NCBI GenBank assembly: GCA_024275635.1
Contig: JAJRYT010000031.1
Span: forward strand, 1-39,829
Direction: 5' to 3'
DNA length: 39,829 nucleotides
DNA from: Chloroflexota bacterium
Lineage (GTDB): Bacteria; Chloroflexota; Anaerolineae; Promineifilales; Promineifilaceae
A program made the translations under genes and the position numbers. Below, one piece after another: positions 35,043-39,829 of the stretch; position 1 is the stretch's first letter, and each line of letters opens with the position of its first letter. The notes under the pieces were generated by a model, which saw nothing but the letters and a program-made list of their open reading frames with translations, searched no databases and was not told the DNA's origin.

Positions 35043-35154
35043 GTTGCCCTCCTTATGATTTTTTAACCTGCAATTAATGGATCAGTCGCTGCACTTTCTC
35101 AGTCGAAAAGGGGGTAACATCTATGCTCTGGTGGCACGCCATCTCTTCTGCCTG

Positions 35155-35202
35155 TTAGCGGAAAGTAGTGAATTTACCGGCCTTGCCCTTTTCTTTTTTC
35201 AT
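35155..35202 (-). CDS. Possible 15-residue peptide
   Basis: A very short frame encoding MKKEKGKAGKFTTFR, preceded by AGAGGAATCTGAT with acceptable spacing. It lies in the 690-base gap 35043-35733 upstream of the Cache-HAMP kinase. It is strongly basic. A frame this short can arise by chance, and the only support is the ribosome binding site; it might be a leader peptide. Confidence 0.2.
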   Translation of the reverse strand: MKKEKGKAGKFTTFR

Positions 35203-35388
35203 ATCAGATTCCTCTGTAAGTTGATTGGAAATTGACGGAAATGTGTAGCAGTGAAATTCAACCGTTCCCTCATTCATGCAGTATACATCAAAAATTTGGG
35301 CATGGTTCAAAACTCGGTTTTGCATCTTTGCAAATCGGCTTTGCGTTCGGCCACCGCTGTGCATTGCAAATGCACGGCGGAGACGAAA

Positions 35389-35407
35389 AACCCGTTTTCA
35401 ACGGGTT
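35389..35407 (-). terminator. Possible terminator downstream of the SARP regulator
   Basis: Perfect 8-bp stem AACCCGTT / AACGGGTT with a 3-nt loop. On the minus strand it continues into TTTCGTC, a short T run. It lies about 330 bases after the SARP stop. A second near-perfect 12-bp hairpin (CCGCTGTGCATT / AATGCACGGCGG, about 35354-35380) follows it. Confidence 0.4.
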
Positions 35408-35447
35408 GAAATGCGCACAAACTGGGTCTTTAGCGCGTTTCAACGCA

Positions 35448-35494
35448 CTTTTGGTATTAGATGTGGATTGTAAATCCACATCTAATACCAAAAG
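35448..35494. repeat. 22-bp perfect hairpin
   Basis: CTTTTGGTATTAGATGTGGATT and its exact complement are separated by only GTA. It is part of a run of stems between 35300 and 35494. There is no T run, so it is not a standard terminator; it may be a palindromic repeat or an RNA structure. Confidence 0.6.
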
Positions 35495-35541
35495 ATGATT
35501 TTGTCAAAAATGAACCACGCCAAAATTTGTTTGGGTCTCTG

Positions 35542-35672
35542 GGATTTCGCGTGGTTAGTTCACCGGGTGGTTAATTTTTTGACACGAATGGCACGAATTT
35601 TCACGAATTTTCTTATTATTTGCGTCATTCGTGTTATTCGTGTCAGGTTTTTTCCTCGACCCCGCGAAATCC
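35542..35672. repeat. Nested inverted-repeat element with TTCGTG-type units
   Basis: Outer arms GGATTTCGCG (35542-35551) and CGCGAAATCC (35663-35672) enclose inner arms TGACACGAATGGCACGAAT (35580-35598) and ATTCGTGTTATTCGTGTCA (35627-35645), which match at 17 of 19 positions. The inner part repeats CACGAAT several times. It looks like a degenerate miniature element or short tandem repeat array, about 60 bases after the SARP stop. Confidence 0.55.
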
Positions 35673-35733
35673 TAAAGAACCATTTGTTTTTCTGGGAAAT
35701 CGGATGCTATGAACACAGACGGTCAGTTAGCGC

Positions 35734-38700
35734 TTAATCGCCATCTAATCCCGCAGCGACTTCCGCTAACAACAAAGATTTCCCCTTTTGCTTTGCCGTG
35801 GCGACCTGTTTCACAGAAAGTTGATCCTTCAATTCAATAATCAAGGGTTCGATTGTCTGTTTGGTTTCAACTCTAGTGGCAGAATTGTTTTCAACAAGGG
35901 TCATTAACTCAAGCGCGTACATTTGCTGACCGGCTTTGGCCGCCAGTTTTGCTATTCCCGCAATCGCATCAAGGACCATAGCAAAAGACTCCATTTCTAG
36001 TCCGGCGCGGATGGCCGCCTTGAAATTTATGGCCGCTGTTGTATCGTCTCCCATTGACTCGCAAATATGACCCAGGTTGTCATAGGCCATTCCCACACCA
36101 AATTGATCGCCTAATTCTTGAAACAACGCCAGGCTTTCTTGATAATATTGTCTGGATTTGTCATACTCTTTCAGGTGTCCGGTGACAATTCCCAAACTGT
36201 TCAGCAAGTAAGGTAAGATAAACCGGTAATCAATTTCGCGGCATATTTCCATCGCCTGGGTAAAATAGGTTAGGGCTTCATCATACATTTTTCCCCCAAC
36301 GGCGCAGTTGCCCAGGTGATTGTAGCTTCGGGTCAGCCCAAATTGGTCGCCAATAAGTTTGTGGATTCGAAGCGATGCCTGAAGAAGCGATTTAGCCTCC
36401 GCCAGCCGACCCTCGTGTCGGGCAACTACGCCTAAAATATCCAGGCTCTTGGATTCTTCAAACTGATTGCCGCTTGTCTGGGCAACAGTTAATCCTTTCC
36501 CGGCATGTTGTTTGGCTTGCGTAAACTGTCCGCGAGACATGGCGATGGCTGCCAGGCCATTGAGCGGGAAAGCAGTTTCGGCTGGCGTATTTAGCTTTTC
36601 AAACAGGGCCAGGCTTTCTTTGAATAATTTTTGCGCCAGTTCGTACCGGCCAGAACGGTGAATAAATGCGCTTTGATACCCCAGAAGACGGCCGTACACC
36701 ACTCCCGTCCCATTCATTGCCTCTGCCGCTCTGGTGAACATGCTTTCCCCATCTTGAAACCAGCCGCGAATATCAAAAAACAGGGCAATCGTTCTCATGG
36801 CCCGGCTGATTTCTGCCTCTTTGCGGCCCAGAACCGCCCACTGCCAGCCGGCCCGAATGTTGTCAATTTCGGCGCTAATCCGGGACAGCGCTTCTAATTG
36901 CTGCCCCCCTTTGAGGCGGGTTCCCCATTGTTGGAGGAAGTCAGTCACCCAGGCGCAGTGCCGGTCGTGGACGGCCGTTTCCAAGTCGGGGAGCGCCTTT
37001 AATTTTGCTGCGGCGTATTGGCGCAGCAGCTCGTGCATCTGATAACGGCCGTCCCCATCCCGCTGCAGTAACGATTTATCAACCAACGCACCCAGGATAG
37101 GAGCGGGAACCCGCGTCGCCTCTGCTATAAAGCCACCGCGAAAAACAGATAATTCAATAAAAGCGCGCTGTTCTTCTGGTGATAACAGCCGCCAGGAATA
37201 TTCAAATGTTGCCCGTAAACTGCGATGGCGGGCAGGCACATCGCGCCGGGCCGTTGCCAGCGCGTCCAGGCTGCTCTGGATCGCCTGCAAGATGTCAGCG
37301 GTAGTCATCTGCCGCGCCCAGGCTGCCGCCAACTCAATCCCCAACGGCAGTCCTGATGTCAGGCGGCAGATAGCGGCTATAGCCGCCAGGGTCCTTGGCC
37401 CCGCGCCCAATTTGGGCTGCACTCGCCGGGCGCGATCTAAAAATAATTTAACGGCGTCGTACTGGGCCGGATCGTCTTTGCTTTCGGTAGAGGGGAATTC
37501 AAGCCCATCCAAATCAATAAGCTGTTCCGCCTGCAAGCCGGCCGGCTGGCGGGACGTCACCAGTAAGACCACGTCGGGCGCCTTTTGCAGCAAGCCAACC
37601 AATAAATCGAGGGTTGCCGGAGAATGACCATTCCCCAACAACCCCTCAAAATTATCCAATACCAGCAGCAGTTCCTTTTCCCGGACATAGTTGAGCAACT
37701 GTTCCTGGGCCGGTTTGGCTCCAGCCAGGGGCAGCCCCAGCGCCGCTGCCAGCGCCGGCGGCAGGTGGTCGGGGTCGTCCAGCGCGGCCAGGGGGATAAA
37801 AAAGACGCCATCCTCAAAATTGTAAAGCGCCTCCGTCATTACCTGCAGCGCCAGCCGGGTTTTACCGCTGCCGCCTGGCCCTGTCAGCGTCAACAGCCGG
37901 CATTGTGGATCTTGTAAATAATCGGCCAATTGTCGTCGTACTTGTTCACGGCCGTAAAACGGAGTCGTTTGCGCCGGGATATTGTGGCGGGGAGATAAAG
38001 GGCGCGGCAGGGATGCGACAACGATGTCATGCCCGGCTGCATACCCGGCCTTAATTTGCTCATAAAGCGCAGTCGTCTCCGGCCCTGGCTCTACCGCCAG
38101 TTCCGCCGCCAGCCGCTGCCGACATAATTCATACTGCGCCAGCGCCGCGCCGCGCCGACCTTCCCAGGCCGACAGCGCCATCAACTGCTGGTAAGCGGAT
38201 TCCAGCCAGGGAGCCAGCAACACCTGCTGCTGCGCGTATTGGCGTGCCAGGGCAAACTCGCGGCGGCGGGTGTGGTAACGCGTCAAATGGTACAATCCCT
38301 CTAGCGATTGCTGATGCAGCCGCTCCCGATTCAACATCAGCCAGTTTTCAAAAGCGCCGCTGCCATCGACAAGCATCCCGGCTAAAAAATCCCCCCGGTA
38401 CAGAGATGCTGCCTGCTGCATCCGGTCGGCGCAGCTTTGGCAGCTTTCACGATATTTGTGGCGATGAGTTTCGCAGGCGGCCATCAAAGCGGCAAAGTGT
38501 TCCACGTCCAGGTGAAAATCACTGCTACGGTTAAATTGAACGCTGTTTCGGGTCACAGTGAGGTAGGGCGGCTCCACATCCCGATTTCCCAACACTTTTT
38601 GCAAATTAAACAAGATGTCGCGCAAGTTTTTGCGGGCAACGCTTACAGGTTGGTCCGGCCAGAACATCTCCGCTAGTGGCGGACGGCCGTGCGGCCGTTC

Positions 38701-38814
38701 CGATTCCACAACCAGATAAGCCAGCAGCGCCGCCGCCTTGCGTGAGACAAACCCGGTGACAGGTTCATCGTCCAGCGTTACGAATAATTGACCGAGTAAG
38801 GAAATGGCGAGCAT
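35734..38814 (-). CDS. SARP-type regulator: BTAD, NB-ARC ATPase and TPR array
   Basis: A 1026-residue AfsR-like signalling ATPase. The N-terminal OmpR-like winged helix (about 1-95) and bacterial transcriptional activation domain (about 98-245) form the SARP DNA-binding part. The NTPase has Walker A GPGGSGKT (312-319) and Walker B LLLVLDNFE (382-390). The C-terminal third is a TPR array with repeated YDNLGHICES/YNHLGNCA-type helices. Such proteins act as ATP-switched transcription activators, with TPRs sensing a ligand or partner. The BTAD carries a Cys/His cluster (114-128: CETHRHKY...CQSC). ATG start with GGAGA 8 nt upstream; the TTG just before it is less likely. A TATAAT box lies 33 nt upstream. 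Divergent from the small gene at 39.0 kb. Confidence 0.93.
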   Translation of the reverse strand: MLAISLLGQLFVTLDDEPVTGFVSRKAAALLAYLVVESERPHGRPPLAEMFWPDQPVSVARKNLRDILFNLQKVLGNRDVEPPYLTVTRNSVQFNRSSDFHLDVEHFAALMAACETHRHKYRESCQSCADRMQQAASLYRGDFLAGMLVDGSGAFENWLMLNRERLHQQSLEGLYHLTRYHTRRREFALARQYAQQQVLLAPWLESAYQQLMALSAWEGRRGAALAQYELCRQRLAAELAVEPGPETTALYEQIKAGYAAGHDIVVASLPRPLSPRHNIPAQTTPFYGREQVRRQLADYLQDPQCRLLTLTGPGGSGKTRLALQVMTEALYNFEDGVFFIPLAALDDPDHLPPALAAALGLPLAGAKPAQEQLLNYVREKELLLVLDNFEGLLGNGHSPATLDLLVGLLQKAPDVVLLVTSRQPAGLQAEQLIDLDGLEFPSTESKDDPAQYDAVKLFLDRARRVQPKLGAGPRTLAAIAAICRLTSGLPLGIELAAAWARQMTTADILQAIQSSLDALATARRDVPARHRSLRATFEYSWRLLSPEEQRAFIELSVFRGGFIAEATRVPAPILGALVDKSLLQRDGDGRYQMHELLRQYAAAKLKALPDLETAVHDRHCAWVTDFLQQWGTRLKGGQQLEALSRISAEIDNIRAGWQWAVLGRKEAEISRAMRTIALFFDIRGWFQDGESMFTRAAEAMNGTGVVYGRLLGYQSAFIHRSGRYELAQKLFKESLALFEKLNTPAETAFPLNGLAAIAMSRGQFTQAKQHAGKGLTVAQTSGNQFEESKSLDILGVVARHEGRLAEAKSLLQASLRIHKLIGDQFGLTRSYNHLGNCAVGGKMYDEALTYFTQAMEICREIDYRFILPYLLNSLGIVTGHLKEYDKSRQYYQESLALFQELGDQFGVGMAYDNLGHICESMGDDTTAAINFKAAIRAGLEMESFAMVLDAIAGIAKLAAKAGQQMYALELMTLVENNSATRVETKQTIEPLIIELKDQLSVKQVATAKQKGKSLLLAEVAAGLDGD

Positions 38815-38846
38815 CAAAATTTCTCCGCAGTGGGGCGATTTTGATA

Positions 38847-38852
38847 ATTATA
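38847..38852 (-). promoter_or_regulatory. -10 box candidate of the SARP gene
   Basis: Perfect TATAAT on the minus strand, 33 bases before the SARP ATG. No good -35 is seen 16-18 bases upstream, so the promoter may need an activator, or the match is chance. The divergent gap 38815-39023 also has the direct repeat CTCGACG-TTTT-CTCGACG near 38938. Confidence 0.4.
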
Positions 38853-39023
38853 CTCACTTTTTGGCCGGGGGGACGATAAAGCCTTCACATTCTCTCTCTA
38901 GGTTATTTGTACTATTCGAGCCGGTTTAGCTGCCTTCCTCGACGTTTTCTCGACGATTAGGGGTTAGAATAAATAAAAAGTCTAGATAAGCGATTATTTT
39001 TATCTCTCATTTAACTAATCAAC

Positions 39024-39275
39024 GTGGCCGAAAAATTACCCCCCTCCCCCTCCGACACATCCCCCTTCCGATATACCGCCTACCTGCTGCGGCTGTGGCC
39101 GGCTGATGCGCAGGCGGGGGGCGTCTGCCGGGCGCACCTGGAAAATCCGCGCACCGGGGAGCGGAGAGGCTTCTCTTCGTTGGCGGCGCTGGTCGCTTTC
39201 TTGGAGGAGGAAACCGGGGAGAAGGTTTTACCGGCAGATGGCGCAGGGGGAGACACGGCCGCAGCCCCCAGATGA
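39024..39275 (+). CDS. Small conserved-looking protein divergent from the SARP gene
   Basis: An 83-residue protein with GTG start. The core (about 15-67) reads RYTAYLLRLWPAD, a Cys-containing strand, HLENPRTGERRGFSSLAALVAFLEEETGE: a small alpha/beta unit with a Pro/Ser-rich N-terminus and an Ala/Gly-rich tail. Proteins of this pattern occur, to my recollection, in Chloroflexota near signalling genes, but I cannot assign a function. The ribosome binding site is weak, and the start could be slightly different. It is oriented away from the SARP regulator and shares its upstream region. Confidence 0.7.
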   Translation: MAEKLPPSPSDTSPFRYTAYLLRLWPADAQAGGVCRAHLENPRTGERRGFSSLAALVAFLEEETGEKVLPADGAGGDTAAAPR

Positions 39276-39290
39276 CGCCGCCATTTCATT

Positions 39291-39501
39291 TGGGTGTGTT
39301 TATGAATGGTAGGGGCGGGACAGGCGGGTAATACCTTTGCTATGCAGAATGGCCTCATCTCCCGCCTGTCTCGCCCGAAAACGCCGTAAATGGGCGAGTA
39401 AATGGGCGAGATGGCGCGGAGAAAACGTTCTTTGCTTCGGCGGAGATGATACCGCGCCATCCCGCCCCTGCAGCGGGTTTTAAGGAAATGAAACACACCC
39501 A
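39291..39501. repeat. Nested inverted-repeat element upstream of the beta-helix gene
   Basis: Outer arms TGGGTGTGTTT (39291-39301) and AAACACACCCA (39491-39501) enclose two hairpins: GGGCGGGACAGGCGGG / CCCGCCTGTCTCGCCC (39313-39328, 39361-39376, 15 of 16 paired) and GGGCGAGATGGCGCGG / CCGCGCCATCCCGCCC (39404-39419, 39452-39467, 15 of 16 paired). A 12-bp tandem TAAATGGGCGAG is also present (39387-39410). It could be a miniature mobile element or a structured leader. It fills the 292-base gap 39276-39567. Confidence 0.55.
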
Positions 39502-39567
39502 TTTCACTTTTTAGAGGGTAGTACATACGAACAGTTTCAACCTATCTGATAACAGGAGATTCCTCTT

Positions 39568-39829
39568 ATGAAAAGAAAATCTATTATCTTGTTTCCGATC
39601 TTTGTGATGGCGCTGGCGTTGATGTGGGCGTTTGCGGGGATGACGGCCGTTTCCCGCACCGTCCGCGCCGCTTCCGATTTTTACGTGGCCACCACCGGCA
39701 GCGACGCCAACGACTGCCTCTCCCCGGCCAACGCCTGCGCCACTCTGGCCGGAGCCGCCGGCAAAGCGGCTTCTGGGGATACCATTTACATCGCTGCCGG
39801 AACCTACAACAACACCAACGTCACCCTAT
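39568..39829 (+). CDS. Secreted beta-helix-type protein, N-terminal part only
   Basis: This frame runs off the end of the window. The visible 87 residues comprise a signal peptide (basic MKRK, hydrophobic stretch to about residue 25, cleavage near VRAAS at 33-36). After that comes the FYVATTGSDANDCLSPANACATLAGAA opening, continuing GDTIYIAAGTY. This is the typical first rung of right-handed parallel beta-helix proteins (pectate-lyase-like or DUF1565 type), often polymorphic surface or secreted proteins. AGGAGA lies 9 nt before the ATG. A palindrome copy ACGGCCGT falls in the signal-peptide region (39643-39650). The remaining domains are not visible. Confidence 0.85.
   Translation, partial: MKRKSIILFPIFVMALALMWAFAGMTAVSRTVRAASDFYVATTGSDANDCLSPANACATLAGAAGKAASGDTIYIAAGTYNNTNVTL

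Noticed and set aside
39080-39526. 148-codon minus-strand frame
   Set aside because: It crosses the small plus-strand gene and the inverted-repeat element; its composition is not protein-like.

Overview
The window looks like a chromosomal segment of a mesophilic, moderately GC-rich bacterium. It is most likely Chloroflexota (Anaerolineae or a close relative). Supporting this are a SARP/NB-ARC/TPR regulator with a Cys/His insert in its BTAD domain, large Ig/cadherin-like surface proteins, short tandem repeat arrays and many Cache-type sensor kinases. The taxonomy is inferred from gene style, not from a marker gene. No rRNA, tRNA or CRISPR array was seen. Nearly all genes lie on the minus strand; only the first gene and the last two are on the plus strand.

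Layout. 0.2-0.65 kb: a CBS-pair protein, ending at a hairpin shared with the convergent mannose-6-phosphate isomerase. 0.7-4.7 kb: manA and, upstream of it, a fused xanthine-dehydrogenase-family protein whose ferredoxin-like half has lost seven of eight Fe-S cysteines. 4.9-16.5 kb: six same-strand genes for exported proteins. In transcription order these are a 1722-residue multicopper oxidase of the MofA/MnxG style, a YVTN beta-propeller lipoprotein, a small membrane-anchored protein, a PD40-propeller lipoprotein, a CopC-CopD-cytochrome c fusion and a redoxin-like lipoprotein. Together they read as an envelope copper/metal oxidation and electron-transfer locus. 17.0-23.8 kb: two large paralogous surface proteins sharing a YGFPxWY domain (three copies), a 'DxVTxxxxEY' module (four copies) and cadherin/Ig repeats. 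23.9-35.0 kb: a signalling block with a degenerate lone receiver, two paralogous kinase/LuxR-regulator pairs, a hybrid kinase, an Rcp-type receiver and a Cache-HAMP kinase. 35.7-38.8 kb: a SARP-NB-ARC-TPR regulator, divergent from a small conserved-looking gene. 39.57 kb to the end: the start of a secreted beta-helix-type protein.

Three repeat systems stand out. (i) The 8-bp palindrome ACGGCCGT occurs about 60 times by eye, mostly inside genes where it encodes Thr-Ala-Val or Asn-Gly-Arg; it is absent from 31.03-36.69 kb. (ii) Two ~105-bp MITE-like elements at 32.5-32.8 kb have GTAA ends and perfect 8-bp target duplications. (iii) Short tandem repeat arrays occur between genes and also in frame inside two genes.

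Best candidates for something undescribed: the metal-oxidase locus with its CopC-CopD-cytochrome fusion, the cluster-less ferredoxin half of the molybdenum hydroxylase, the shared modules of the giant surface proteins, and the iterated palindrome. Start codons were moved inward from the longest ORF wherever a ribosome binding site or family N-terminus supported it.
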